This document shows, piece by piece, positions 1-8,411 of a stretch of 64,000 nucleotides of DNA. Numbering within the stretch: position 1 is the stretch's first letter; each line of letters opens with the position of its first letter. Both the position numbers and the translations under genes were made by a program. Source of the stretch: Prevotella sp. Its GTDB lineage: Bacteria; Bacteroidota; Bacteroidia; Bacteroidales; Bacteroidaceae. The stretch is taken from NCBI GenBank assembly GCA_016291495.1, contig JAEEXI010000011.1, forward strand, positions 17,936 through 81,935. The letters run 5' to 3'. The notes beneath the pieces are model-generated. The model was not told the origin of the DNA, made no database searches, and saw only the letters and a list, made by a program, of their open reading frames with translations.

Positions 1-2145
1 ACAACCATAACATGGGCAGAGCAAGTCGTTATGGAAACCAAGAGCATTTCTATGGTGCTCGATGTGGTGAAAGGCTCACAGCCCAAGTATGTGTACTTCG
101 GCGCCAAACTAAGTGCAAAAGAACTCCAGAATATACAAGCACCTGTAGAGGGACGCATGGATGCCTATCCTGCTTATGGTCTGAATACGCCTGCAGAAGC
201 AGCCATCGCCATGCGCCATAGCGACGGCAACCTGTCTACCGCGCTCGTGGTGGAAGACATCCAACGGTCGGGCAATACCACAACCATCCTGCTGAAGGAC
301 CCCGTCTACCCCATTGCCGTCAACCTAAAATACAAGGTATATCAGGAAGAGGATATGATAGAGGCATGGACGGAGATTACCAATAATGAGAAACAGACTG
401 TCACTCTGACAACCTTCGCTTCCGCTATGCTGCCCATCCGGCGAGGCGATGTATGGCTCAGTCATTTCTACGGTTCATGGGCGAATGAGGCACGACTAGT
501 GGAAGAGCCTCTGACACCAGGCCAAAAGGTTATCGTCAATAAGGACGGCACCCGCAATTCCCATACCGACCATGGCGAAGTGATGTTCTCACTGGATGGT
601 AAGGGACTGGAAAACGCCGGTCAGGTGATTGGTGCCGCGCTCTGCTATTCGGGCAACTACCGACTGAAAGTGACGACCGACGATACGGAATACCACTATT
701 TCTTTGCAGGCATCAACGAAGACAACTCTGAATACCACTTGAAGAAAGGCGAGACATTCATCACGCCGAAGCTCGCCCTGACTTTCTCACAGCAAGGACT
801 CTCCGGTGTCTCACGCAATTTCCACAAATGGGGACGTAAGTACATGCTGGCCCACGGCGACAAGGAACGCAAAATCCTGTTGAACTCCTGGGAAGGCGTC
901 TATTTCGATATCAACCAAAAGGGTATGGATCAGATGATGGCAGACATCGCCTCGATGGGTGGAGAACTCTTCGTTATGGACGACGGCTGGTTTGGCGACA
1001 AATATCCCCGTAAGACCGACAACTCGTCCCTAGGCGACTGGGTGGTCGATAAGAACAAACTGCCCGAGGGTATTGAGGGTCTGCTCCGCGATGCCAAGAA
1101 GCATGGTATCAAGTTTGGTATCTGGATAGAACCAGAAATGGCAAATACAACTAGCGAACTCTACGAGGCACACCCCGACTGGATTGTCAAGGCGCCCAAG
1201 CGTGATGCTGTCCTGGGACGCGGCGGCACACAGGTTGTCCTCGACTTGGCAAATCCGAAAGTACAGGACTTCGTATTCAGCATCGTCGACAATCTGATGA
1301 CGAAATACCCGGAAATTGACTATATTAAATGGGATGCCAACATGCCGATTTTGAACCACGGCTCACAGTACCTTACCATGAACGATCAAAGTCACCTATA
1401 TATTGAGTACCACCGTGGCTTCGAGAAAGTATGCCAGCGTATACGTGCCAAATTCCCTGATGTCACCATCCAGGCCTGTGCCAGCGGTGGTGGGCGGGCC
1501 AACTGGGGCGTCCTCCCCTATTTCGACGAGTTCTGGGTCTCCGACAATACGGATGCCCTACAGCGTATCTATATGCAATGGGGCACCAGCTATTTCTTCC
1601 CCGCTATCGCCATGGCAAGTCATATCTCCGCCACGCCCAACCACACCGTCTTCCGTACCACGGCATTGAAATATCGTATCGATGTCGCCATGAGCGGACG
1701 CCTCGGCATGGAGATACAGCCCAAGAACATGACAGACGACGAGAAGGAACTCTGTCGCAAGGCTATAGCAGAATACAAGCAGATTCGTCCCATCGTTCAG
1801 TTTGGTAACATCTACCGTCTCGTCTCGCCTTACGACAAGAAGGGATTAGCCTCCATGATGTATGTCACGGATGCAAAGGACAAGGCTGTATGGTATTGGT
1901 GGAAGACAGAGTCGTTCCAGAACGAGCACCTGCCGCGTGTCAAAATGGCCGGACTGGACCCCAGCCGCATGTATAAAGTGCATGAGCTGAACCGTATCGA
2001 CCTCAAGCCATTGGCCGTTGAGGGCAAGTCGTTCAGCGGCGCCTACCTGATGAACCACGGACTGGACATTCCCTACCGCAACGAGCCGGAATGGTCGAAG
2101 AAGAACGACTGGTCAAGCCGTGTCTTGCTGTTAGAGGCAGAATAA
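1..2145 (+). CDS. Alpha-galactosidase, GH36 family (5' end outside window)
   Basis: The enzyme removes terminal alpha-1,6-galactose from raffinose-type sugars or galactomannan. The reading frame is open from base 1, and the first in-frame ATG (31) lies inside recognisable family sequence, so the true start and probably a signal peptide lie upstream of the window. The N-terminal beta-sandwich is followed by the TIM barrel from about 880. Visible GH36 motifs are MDDGWFG (about 975), the nucleophile motif KWDAN (Asp codon at 1333), CASGGGR, and the acid/base motif SDNTDA (Asp codons at 1543 and 1552). The C-terminal beta domain ends at a TAA. The MATE gene follows in the same direction. The family is clear; the exact substrate is inference. 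Confidence 0.93.
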   Translation, partial: TTITWAEQVVMETKSISMVLDVVKGSQPKYVYFGAKLSAKELQNIQAPVEGRMDAYPAYGLNTPAEAAIAMRHSDGNLSTALVVEDIQRSGNTTTILLKDPVYPIAVNLKYKVYQEEDMIEAWTEITNNEKQTVTLTTFASAMLPIRRGDVWLSHFYGSWANEARLVEEPLTPGQKVIVNKDGTRNSHTDHGEVMFSLDGKGLENAGQVIGAALCYSGNYRLKVTTDDTEYHYFFAGINEDNSEYHLKKGETFITPKLALTFSQQGLSGVSRNFHKWGRKYMLAHGDKERKILLNSWEGVYFDINQKGMDQMMADIASMGGELFVMDDGWFGDKYPRKTDNSSLGDWVVDKNKLPEGIEGLLRDAKKHGIKFGIWIEPEMANTTSELYEAHPDWIVKAPKRDAVLGRGGTQVVLDLANPKVQDFVFSIVDNLMTKYPEIDYIKWDANMPILNHGSQYLTMNDQSHLYIEYHRGFEKVCQRIRAKFPDVTIQACASGGGRANWGVLPYFDEFWVSDNTDALQRIYMQWGTSYFFPAIAMASHISATPNHTVFRTTALKYRIDVAMSGRLGMEIQPKNMTDDEKELCRKAIAEYKQIRPIVQFGNIYRLVSPYDKKGLASMMYVTDAKDKAVWYWWKTESFQNEHLPRVKMAGLDPSRMYKVHELNRIDLKPLAVEGKSFSGAYLMNHGLDIPYRNEPEWSKKNDWSSRVLLLEAE

Positions 2146-2150
2146 TGTAA

Positions 2151-2182
2151 TAACGACATCACGTTATAACGACATTACGAAA
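2151..2182 (+). repeat. Two-copy 16-nt direct repeat between galactosidase and MATE genes
   Basis: TAACGACAT occurs at 2151 and again at 2167 (offset 16), with partly matching flanks. The segment also contains ATAACG...CGTTAT, which could form a short hairpin. It lies where the MATE start codon would be expected. Confidence 0.5.
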
Positions 2183-2227
2183 AAAGAAAACAAAGATCTT
2201 CTTGCCTACATCCGCGAAGGTCGTGCG

Positions 2228-3556
2228 ATGACACAGGCGGAAAAGCTTAACTTGATTGTCGAGTTGAGTATTCCCTCTATCTTGGCACAGTTGTCGAGCA
2301 TCATCATGTTCTTTATCGACATGGCGATGGTAGGACACCTGGGTGCGCAGCAGTCTGCCTCCATCGGTCTTGTAGAGTCTTCCACATGGGTATTCTTCGG
2401 TTTGACCAGCGCTTGCTCTATGGGATTCTCCGTACAGGTAGCCCATGCCATCGGAGCCAACGACTTCAAGCGGGCACGGCGCATCCTCCGTCAGGCCTTC
2501 ACCTGCTGCATCATCTTCAGCTGCATCCTGACGTTAGGTGCAATCTGCATTCACCAGCAACTCCCCTATTGGCTGGGAGGCAGTGATGAGATTGCCCACG
2601 ATGCATCGCTCTACTTCCTCATCTTCTCGCTGGCCGTCCCCTTCTACCAGTTGGAAGGACTGGCAGGCTCCATGCTGAAATGTTCGGGAAACATGAAGAT
2701 ACCCAGCATGCTGAATATCTTGATGTGTTGTCTGGACGTGTTGTTCAACTATCTGTTCATCTACACCATCGGACTGGGCGTGATGGGTGCAGCTATCGGC
2801 TCACTGCTCGCCATCTTTATCAGCATGCTACTGATGGTCTATTTCCTGTGGTTCCGCTCACCCATCCTGTCGCTGAAAGGCAACAAGGGTTCCTTCCGTC
2901 CTACGGAAGATACCATCCGCACAGCCTTCAACATTGGCTTGCCGATGGGTTTCCAGCAACTACTGATGGGAGGAGCACAGATTGTGAGCACGATGATTGT
3001 GGCACCCTTAGGCACCATTGCCATTGCAGCCAACTCGTTTGCCATCACCGCCGAGAGTATCTGCTATATGCCAGGCTACGGTATTGCCGATGCAGCCACC
3101 ACGCTCGTCGGACAAGGTATCGGTGCCGGACAGCGTCAGTTGACACGTTCCTTTGCACGACTGTCAGTGCTCTTCGGTATGATCGTGATGGCCTTCATGG
3201 GGGTTCTCCTGTATGTTTTCGCCCCTGAACTGATGGGACTGATGACGCCCGTCGAGGCTATCTGCGACATCGGCGCCCAGTCGTTACGCATTGGAGCATT
3301 CGCTGAACCCATGTTCGCAGCCTCCATCGTATGCTATGGCATCTTCGTAGGAGCTGGCGACACGCTGAAGCCCGCCATCATGAACCTGACAAGTATGTGG
3401 GCTGTACGACTGACTCTCGCTGCATGGCTGGCACCTATTTATGGTCTCCCAGGCGTCTGGACGGCCATGGCAATAGAACTGACCTTCCGAGGTGTCATCT
3501 TCCTCATACGCCTCTTCTTCGGAAATTGGATGGACAAGATGAGCAAAGCATCATAA
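2228..3556 (+). CDS. MATE family multidrug/sodium-coupled efflux protein
   Basis: Inner-membrane exporter of the MATE family, which expels cationic drugs or metabolites using a Na+ or H+ gradient. The 442 residues contain about 12 hydrophobic segments arranged as two similar halves. Family signatures are SIPSILAQLSS near the N-terminus, DMAMVGHLG in helix 1, and GLPMGFQQ at the start of the second half. The annotated ATG is 2228, but the frame stays open upstream and reads ENKDLLAYIREGRA just before it, which resembles the N-terminus of relatives. No ATG, GTG or TTG was found at that upstream position. It may be transcribed from the galactosidase promoter. A hairpin terminator follows directly. 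Confidence 0.92.
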   Translation: MTQAEKLNLIVELSIPSILAQLSSIIMFFIDMAMVGHLGAQQSASIGLVESSTWVFFGLTSACSMGFSVQVAHAIGANDFKRARRILRQAFTCCIIFSCILTLGAICIHQQLPYWLGGSDEIAHDASLYFLIFSLAVPFYQLEGLAGSMLKCSGNMKIPSMLNILMCCLDVLFNYLFIYTIGLGVMGAAIGSLLAIFISMLLMVYFLWFRSPILSLKGNKGSFRPTEDTIRTAFNIGLPMGFQQLLMGGAQIVSTMIVAPLGTIAIAANSFAITAESICYMPGYGIADAATTLVGQGIGAGQRQLTRSFARLSVLFGMIVMAFMGVLLYVFAPELMGLMTPVEAICDIGAQSLRIGAFAEPMFAASIVCYGIFVGAGDTLKPAIMNLTSMWAVRLTLAAWLAPIYGLPGVWTAMAIELTFRGVIFLIRLFFGNWMDKMSKAS

Positions 3557-3727
3557 AAACAGCCCCTAGGATCACTCCTCGGGGCTGCATTACTTTTCTT
3601 TTCCTATTAATAACTAAAAACTTGCTTTCTCTAAAAACTAATACCTAACTACTAACCTAAAACTACTAACTTAACCGATAATCGTTATCCTTCAATCTTT
3701 ATTTACCTGTGATATTCCTCTGAATCA
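3554..3727 (-). ncRNA. Small RNA candidate A (paralogue of 39388-39540)
   Basis: This is a gene-free stretch with its own minus-strand promoter (3733-3763), no plausible ORF and a strong hairpin plus U-run at its 3' end. It predicts a transcript of about 170 nt. Going down the minus strand it carries GGATAAC (3690-3684), TTAGTAGT, TTTTAGGTTAGTAGTT and an AT-rich tail. The same blocks in the same order occur in candidate B at 39.4-39.5 kb, although the terminator stems differ. Its central part has an imperfect 7-nt periodicity (CTAACTA, CTAACCT, CTAACTT on the plus strand, 3638-3672). Families of paralogous intergenic sRNAs are known in Bacteroides; membership here is not tested. Confidence 0.6.
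3560..3587. terminator. Bidirectional terminator after the MATE gene
   Basis: The stem CAGCCCC/GGGGCTG (3560-3566/3581-3587) has T-rich sequence on its right (CATTACTTTTCTTTT) and AAAAA on its left. It can therefore end both the plus-strand MATE transcript and the minus-strand small RNA candidate. Confidence 0.8.
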
Positions 3728-3732
3728 CGATG

Positions 3733-3763
3733 CAAAGATAAGCACATTCCGTGATGCGACAAT
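3733..3763 (-). promoter_or_regulatory. Promoter of small RNA candidate A
   Basis: On the minus strand, ATTG, a 19-nt spacer and TATCTTTGCATC match the Bacteroidota -33/-7 promoter. The expected start of transcription is near 3727. The only thing downstream on that strand is the antisense side of the MATE gene, after a terminator. Confidence 0.7.
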
Positions 3764-3794
3764 GAAAAGAATGGATTTTCAATAAAAAAATGGC

Positions 3795-4646
3795 TTATTC
3801 TTGACCCAAATCAATATTTTGTGTGCGAGCACAGAGCGCATTCCCCACCATATTTGTCAAGTCGAAAAACTGCATAACTGTCAGTTGCTCAGGGCGTTTT
3901 GTCATGATTTCATGCTCAAAGAAGCCTTCCGGGGCAGAATTCGTAGAATTGAACAAAGGACGAAGGCTTACCCGCAGCATCTTGCGGCGCTGGTTAAAGG
4001 CTGTTTTCACCACCTTTTTAAACAGGTCTTCGTCACAATTCAAGTGCTGTACCTTATTCCGGGTCATACGGATGACGGCACTCTGAACCTTGGGGGGCGG
4101 ATTGAAGACAGAAGGTTCGACAGTAAAAAGATACTCCACGTCGTACCATGCCTGAATCAGCACAGAGAGAATGCCGTACGCCTTGTTCCCCGGCTCTGAA
4201 GCAATACGCAGGGCCACCTCACGCTGAATCATGCCCGTACAACAAGGTATCAAGTCGCGATTTTCCAACATCTTGAAGAATATCTGCGAGGATATGTCAT
4301 ACGGATAATTACCTGTCAGCACGAACTGCTGCCCAGCAAACAGCTGCCGCAAATCCATCCGCAGGAAATCACCCTCGATAATGGATGTTGACTGTTGACC
4401 ATTAGCACTCAGTTCTTCCTTAAACAGTGTCTGCTTCAGATACTCCACACTCTCACGGTCAATCTCCACCACCTTGAAAGGACGGGGCTTCTCCACGAGA
4501 TACTGCGTCATCACACCCATACCGGGTCCCACCTCCAGTACAGGAATGTCAGGACATGCATCCACCGTGTCAGCAATCCTCTTGGCGATGGAAAGGTCAG
4601 TCAGGAAATGCTGACCCAGGTTCTTCTTAGGGCGTACTTGCTTCAT
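3795..4646 (-). CDS. rsmA: 16S rRNA dimethyladenosine transferase (RsmA/KsgA)
   Basis: Uses SAM to dimethylate two adjacent adenosines near the 3' end of 16S rRNA during small-subunit assembly. The N-terminus reads KKNLGQHFL, the SAM-binding loop is EVGPGMGVMT, and NYPYDISSQIF is the catalytic NLPY-like motif. At 283 residues it is slightly longer than usual. An extra SANGQQSTS segment at about 4386-4413 is encoded by a short tandem repeat, inserted between the E-x-D acidic region and the next conserved aspartate. The -7 promoter element ends 8 nt before the ATG, so the message may be almost leaderless. It is divergent from the flippase-like gene. Confidence 0.96.
   Translation of the reverse strand: MKQVRPKKNLGQHFLTDLSIAKRIADTVDACPDIPVLEVGPGMGVMTQYLVEKPRPFKVVEIDRESVEYLKQTLFKEELSANGQQSTSIIEGDFLRMDLRQLFAGQQFVLTGNYPYDISSQIFFKMLENRDLIPCCTGMIQREVALRIASEPGNKAYGILSVLIQAWYDVEYLFTVEPSVFNPPPKVQSAVIRMTRNKVQHLNCDEDLFKKVVKTAFNQRRKMLRVSLRPLFNSTNSAPEGFFEHEIMTKRPEQLTVMQFFDLTNMVGNALCARTQNIDLGQE
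4386..4413 (-). repeat. 7-nt tandem repeat inside rsmA
   Basis: On the plus strand the units are TGTTGAC, TGTTGAC, CATTAGC and ACTCAGT. In gene sense this gives two copies of GTCAACA preceded by degenerate units. It is in frame and encodes part of SANGQQSTS. Confidence 0.65.
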
Positions 4647-4654
4647 TTCGCAGA

Positions 4655-4685
4655 CAAAGGTAATGTAAATCTGCCGAAATACAAA
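4655..4685 (-). promoter_or_regulatory. rsmA promoter
   Basis: The minus strand has TTTG (4685-4682), a 19-nt spacer and TACCTTTG (4662-4655). Only 8 nt separate the -7 element from the ATG, giving a predicted leader of 0-5 nt. Confidence 0.75.
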
Positions 4686-4722
4686 ATATATGTATTCATA
4701 TTTCTATTTCCCAATGATTTAT

Positions 4723-4753
4723 TTTGCCGTTTCAGAATAATTCCGTAATTTTG
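4723..4753 (+). promoter_or_regulatory. Promoter of the flippase-like gene
   Basis: TTTG (4723-4726), a 19-nt spacer and TAATTTTG (4746-4753) precede the ATG at 4763 by 9 nt, another very short predicted leader. Confidence 0.65.
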
Positions 4754-4762
4754 TCAGACGTT

Positions 4763-5749
4763 ATGAAAACCGGCAATGTCATCCTGAAGATACTTATGCC
4801 ACTGGTCCTTGGCGGTGCCATCCTCTATTGGATGTATCGCGGTGAGAACTGGCAGCAAATCCGTCATGTCATGACTGACGAGATGGACTGGACATGGATG
4901 CTGCTTTCGTTCCCTTTCGGCATACTGGCACAGATGTTCCGTGGCTGGCGATGGGGGCAGTCATTAGAACCCATCGGCGAACACCCTCGAACCTCTGTCA
5001 GCATTCACAGCATCTTCCTCTCGTATGCGGCATCACTGCTGATACCGCGCGTGGGAGAGTTCACGCGTTGCGGCGTACTGAAGCGCTATGATGGCATATC
5101 ATTCCCGAAGGCACTGGGAACCGTTGTGACAGAACGAGCCATCGACTCCCTCCTGGTACTGGGCATCACCGCCGTCGTGCTGCTCTTGGAGATGAGCACC
5201 TTCGGTATGTTCTTCCGCAAGACAGGTACCAACCTGCATACCATCCTTCATAACTTCTCGTGGGCAGGCTATCTGGTAGTCGCCATCTGCGCCATAGCCA
5301 TCCTCATCCTGCTGCATTTCCTCCTGAGGAAACTCTCCATATATAATAAGGTGAAAGCCACGTTCTCCAACATCTGGCAAGGAGTCGTTTCCTTGCGGAA
5401 CGTCCGCAACATCCCCCTCTTCATATTTTTTACCGTAGCCATCTGGATGAGTTATTTCCTGCACTACTACCTCACCTTCTTCTGCTTCGACTTTACAGCA
5501 GATTTGGGTATCGGCTGTGCACTGGTAACATTTATCGTAGGCAGCATCGCTGTCATCGTGCCGACGCCCAACGGCGCCGGTCCATGGCACTTTGCCGTGA
5601 AGACCATGCTCATCCTCTACGGTGTCGCTGATGAGCACGCTCTCTACTTCGTACTCATCGTACATACCGTCCAGACCATGCTCGTCATTGCCCTCGGCAT
5701 CTACGCCTGGCTGGCACTCAACTTTACAAAAGTCAAGACTAACCCTTAA
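4763..5749 (+). CDS. LPG-synthase-TM / UPF0104 family integral membrane protein
   Basis: Integral membrane protein of the family related to the transmembrane half of lysylphosphatidylglycerol synthase (MprF flippase domain). The 328 residues contain about eight hydrophobic segments and the family motif PRVGEFTRCGVLKRY with the following GTVVTERAID. The C-terminal part has PTPNGAGPWHF, typical of the family. It probably moves or modifies a lipid or glycan carrier, but the substrate is unknown. The ATG at 4763 (MKTGNVILKIL) was chosen over the in-frame upstream ATG at 4724 because the promoter -7 element overlaps the upstream region. pepD starts 11 nt after its stop codon, so the two are probably co-transcribed. 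Confidence 0.85.
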   Translation: MKTGNVILKILMPLVLGGAILYWMYRGENWQQIRHVMTDEMDWTWMLLSFPFGILAQMFRGWRWGQSLEPIGEHPRTSVSIHSIFLSYAASLLIPRVGEFTRCGVLKRYDGISFPKALGTVVTERAIDSLLVLGITAVVLLLEMSTFGMFFRKTGTNLHTILHNFSWAGYLVVAICAIAILILLHFLLRKLSIYNKVKATFSNIWQGVVSLRNVRNIPLFIFFTVAIWMSYFLHYYLTFFCFDFTADLGIGCALVTFIVGSIAVIVPTPNGAGPWHFAVKTMLILYGVADEHALYFVLIVHTVQTMLVIALGIYAWLALNFTKVKTNP

Positions 5750-5760
5750 ACTATTATACA

Positions 5761-7224
5761 ATGAACGAGATTCAAAATCTGAACCCGCAGTGCATCTGGA
5801 AGAACTTCTATGCACTGACACAGGTGCCGCGTCCGAGCGGACATTTAGAGAAAGTACAGCAGTTCCTGCTAGACTTCGGTAAACAGGCTGGCGTAGAGGC
5901 CTTCAAGGACCCCGCAGGAAACATCGTGTTCCGCAAGACGGCCACACCAGGCTATGAGAACAGGAAGGGCGTGATCCTGCAGGCCCACATGGATATGGTG
6001 CCACAGAAAACGCCTGAGTCGAAGCATAACTTCGAGACCGACCCCATTGAACCGTGGATTGACGGCGAGTGGGTGAAGGCGAAGGGTACCACGCTGGGTG
6101 CTGACAACGGTCTGGGCGTAGCAGCCATCATGGCCATTATGGAGGCGAAGGACCTGAAGCACGGACCCATCGACGCGCTGATTACGCGTGATGAGGAGAC
6201 GGGTATGTTTGGTGCCAACGAACTGCCCGAGAACGAACTGCAGGGTGACATCCTGCTGAACCTCGACTCCGAGCATTGGGGGAAGTTCGTCATCGGTTCG
6301 GCCGGTGGTATTGACGTCACCGCCACAATGGACTATCAGGAGGCTGACACCGATCCCGAAGATGCTGCCGTGAAGGTGACCATCAAGAATCTGAGAGGCG
6401 GACATAGCGGTCTGGAGATAAACGAAGGACGTGCCAATGCCAATAAACTAATGGTGCAACTGGTGCGTGAGGCCATCGAAGAGACAGAGGCTCGTCTGGC
6501 TTCGTGGAATGGCGGTAATATGCGTAATGCTATCCCCTTCAAGGCTGAGGTGGTGCTGACACTGCCCAAGGAGAATGTTGCTGCCCTGAAAGAGATTGCC
6601 GACGACTGGAAGGAGACCTTCAACGACGAGTTTAAGCTCATCGAGCCACAGGGCGTCGAGGTGATTGTCGAAGAGGTGGCTACCCCTGCCAAAGAGGTTC
6701 CCGTGGAGATTCAGGACAATCTGGTGAATGCCATCTACGGCTGTCACGACGGTGTTATCCGCTTTATTCCTGCCTACCCCAGCGTCGTAGAAACCTCGTC
6801 GAACCTCGCCATCATCAATATCGGTGAGGGCAAGGCTGCCATCAAGATTCTGGCTCGTTCGAGTCGTGAGGATATGAAGGACTACGTGGCTACCATGCTG
6901 GAGAGCTGCTTCAACATGGCAGGCATGAAGGTAGAGACGAGCGGCTCGTATGGCGGATGGGACCCCAATCCCGACAGCGAAATCCTACACCTATTATTAA
7001 AAGAATATAAGGAACTGTTCGGTAAGGACGGTATCATTCAGGTAGACCACGCTGGTCTGGAGTGCTCGGTCATCCTGGGCAAGTATCCTTGGTTGGACGT
7101 CGTGAGCCTCGGTCCGACGATGAAGTCGCCACATACCACACAGGAGCGTGCACTCATCGAGACAGTAGCACCCTTCTGGGAGCTGCTGAAGAAGACATTG
7201 GCAGACGTGCCAGTTAAAGGTTAA
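5761..7224 (+). CDS. pepD: Aminoacyl-histidine dipeptidase (M20C, PepD)
   Basis: Cytosolic zinc dipeptidase that cleaves X-His and related dipeptides. At 487 residues it has the normal family length. Metal and catalytic motifs are QAHMDMVP (His76), GADNGLGVA (Asp115), and TRDEETGMFGA (Glu145/146), followed by the lid domain with GGHSGLEI and a C-terminal HAGLECS. The last residues (PVKG) and the stop codon lie inside a 7-nt tandem repeat that continues into the intergenic region, so the C-terminus appears to have been rewritten by the repeat. Confidence 0.95.
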   Translation: MNEIQNLNPQCIWKNFYALTQVPRPSGHLEKVQQFLLDFGKQAGVEAFKDPAGNIVFRKTATPGYENRKGVILQAHMDMVPQKTPESKHNFETDPIEPWIDGEWVKAKGTTLGADNGLGVAAIMAIMEAKDLKHGPIDALITRDEETGMFGANELPENELQGDILLNLDSEHWGKFVIGSAGGIDVTATMDYQEADTDPEDAAVKVTIKNLRGGHSGLEINEGRANANKLMVQLVREAIEETEARLASWNGGNMRNAIPFKAEVVLTLPKENVAALKEIADDWKETFNDEFKLIEPQGVEVIVEEVATPAKEVPVEIQDNLVNAIYGCHDGVIRFIPAYPSVVETSSNLAIINIGEGKAAIKILARSSREDMKDYVATMLESCFNMAGMKVETSGSYGGWDPNPDSEILHLLLKEYKELFGKDGIIQVDHAGLECSVILGKYPWLDVVSLGPTMKSPHTTQERALIETVAPFWELLKKTLADVPVKG

Positions 7225-7247
7225 TGGTTAAAGGTTAACGGTTAATG
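7213..7247 (+). repeat. 7-nt tandem repeat across the pepD stop codon
   Basis: Five consecutive heptads read GTTAAAG, GTTAATG, GTTAAAG, GTTAACG and GTTAATG. The pepD stop codon (7222-7224) lies in the second unit. Confidence 0.9.
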
Positions 7248-7251
7248 TTAA

Positions 7252-7288
7252 AAAATCGCGGATTTGTTTGGCAAATCTGCGATTTTTG
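7252..7288 (+). terminator. Terminator after pepD
   Basis: A long stem pairs 7252-7266 with 7272-7286 (AAAATCGC, then GATTTG, pairing with CAAATC and GCGATTTT, with one G-U). It ends in a T-run. The loop also supplies the TTTG (-33) of the corA promoter. Confidence 0.8.
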
Positions 7289-7298
7289 TTTACCTTTG
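7267..7298 (+). promoter_or_regulatory. corA promoter
   Basis: TTTG (7267-7270), 20 nt, then TACCTTTG (7291-7298) followed by CA is a near-perfect Bacteroidota promoter. It predicts an unusually long 5' leader of about 125 nt before corA. Confidence 0.85.
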
Positions 7299-7334
7299 CA
7301 GGCATATAAATCAAATTAGTAACAAAATGGACGA

Positions 7335-7431
7335 TTACCCGGCGAATCATTACAATTCGTAAGGCGTGAGGAAAGCAGGCAAGACCGCTAATCCTCTTGC
7401 CGCTAAGACCGTTTTTTAAAGGATTAGCATC
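7335..7431 (+). promoter_or_regulatory. Structured corA leader with a predicted H-type pseudoknot
   Basis: A hairpin CGAAT/ATTCG (7343-7347/7355-7359) is followed by stem 1, GGCAAG/CTTGCC (7378-7383/7396-7401). Its 12-nt loop contains GCTAATCCT (7387-7395), the exact complement of AGGATTAGC (7420-7428), which ends 3 nt before the corA ATG. Stem 1 (6 bp) and stem 2 (9 bp) can coexist as an H-type pseudoknot with a 3-nt first loop and an 18-nt last loop that includes a T6 run. Folding would bury the ribosome entry region, a layout used by several pseudoknot riboswitches. The ligand is unknown; Mg2+ would be the natural guess from the gene. Confidence 0.55.
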
Positions 7432-8358
7432 ATGAAGACTTACTGGAACATTACTGGTGGGCTCAGCCAACTTGAAACGTGGCAGCCTAATTGTTGGATA
7501 CAGGTGACGTGTCCGACAGAAGAGGACATCCAGATGCTGGAAGAACAGTATCAGATTCCCGACTATTTTCTCTCTGACATCAGCGATACCGACGAGCGTG
7601 CCCGTTACGAGTACGACGACGGATGGATGCTGATCATCCTGCGTATCCCCTATGTCAAGGAGGTAAGGTCGCGCACGCCCTATACCACCGTCCCCCTGGG
7701 TATCATCCACAAACGCGATGTCACCATCACCGTGTGCTATTACGAAACGAACATGATGATCGACTTCGTCTCATTCCAGCAGAAACGCGGCGAAGGCTTC
7801 ACCGACTATGTCGATATGATTTTCCGCCTCTTCCTCAGCAGTGCCGTCTGGTACCTGAAGCGTCTGAAACAGATCTCTATGCTGATAGACAAGTCGAAGC
7901 GCAACCTCGACAAGGAAGTGAACAACGAAAGCCTAATCGGCCTCTCCCGCCTGCAAGACTCGCTCACCTACTTCAACACGTCCATTCGTGGCAACGAGAC
8001 CTTGCTGTCGAAGCTGAAGTTCAAACTGCAGATCGACGAGTTGGATGCCGACCTGATTGAGGACGTCACCATCGAGATGACACAGGCCCGTGAGACGACA
8101 AACATCTATTCGAACATCTTGGAGTCGACGATGGATACCTACCAGAGCATCATCAACAACAACATGAATACCATCATGCGTACACTGACCTCTGTGACCA
8201 TCATCCTCATGTTGCCCACACTGGTAGCCAGTTTCTTCGGAATGAACCTCGTCAACGGCATGGAGAACAACCCCGTCGGTTTCATTGTCGCCATCCTATT
8301 ATCACTCGCCATTTCGGTACTTTCGTGGTTCTTCTTCCGTCACAAACGACTGATTTAG
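7432..8358 (+). CDS. corA: CorA family magnesium/divalent metal channel
   Basis: Inner-membrane pentameric channel for Mg2+ (or Co2+/Ni2+). The 308 residues comprise an N-terminal cytosolic alpha/beta domain, a long coiled helix region, and two C-terminal transmembrane helices. The selectivity motif GMN is at residues 270-272, in FFGMNLVNG at the end of the first helix. The C-terminus is basic (FRHKRLI), as usual. The gene stands alone behind its own promoter and the structured leader described at 7335-7431. The next gene starts 113 nt later from a separate promoter. Confidence 0.93.
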   Translation: MKTYWNITGGLSQLETWQPNCWIQVTCPTEEDIQMLEEQYQIPDYFLSDISDTDERARYEYDDGWMLIILRIPYVKEVRSRTPYTTVPLGIIHKRDVTITVCYYETNMMIDFVSFQQKRGEGFTDYVDMIFRLFLSSAVWYLKRLKQISMLIDKSKRNLDKEVNNESLIGLSRLQDSLTYFNTSIRGNETLLSKLKFKLQIDELDADLIEDVTIEMTQARETTNIYSNILESTMDTYQSIINNNMNTIMRTLTSVTIILMLPTLVASFFGMNLVNGMENNPVGFIVAILLSLAISVLSWFFFRHKRLI

Positions 8359-8411
8359 CCCCTTTTTCGCAAAAATTTCACAAAAAATTAGGTACATTCA
8401 GAACTTTTTAG

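Noticed and set aside
7252..7288. Hairpin before corA as a riboswitch expression platform
   Set aside because: It lies upstream of the -7 element, so it belongs to the pepD transcript as a terminator and not to the corA leader.
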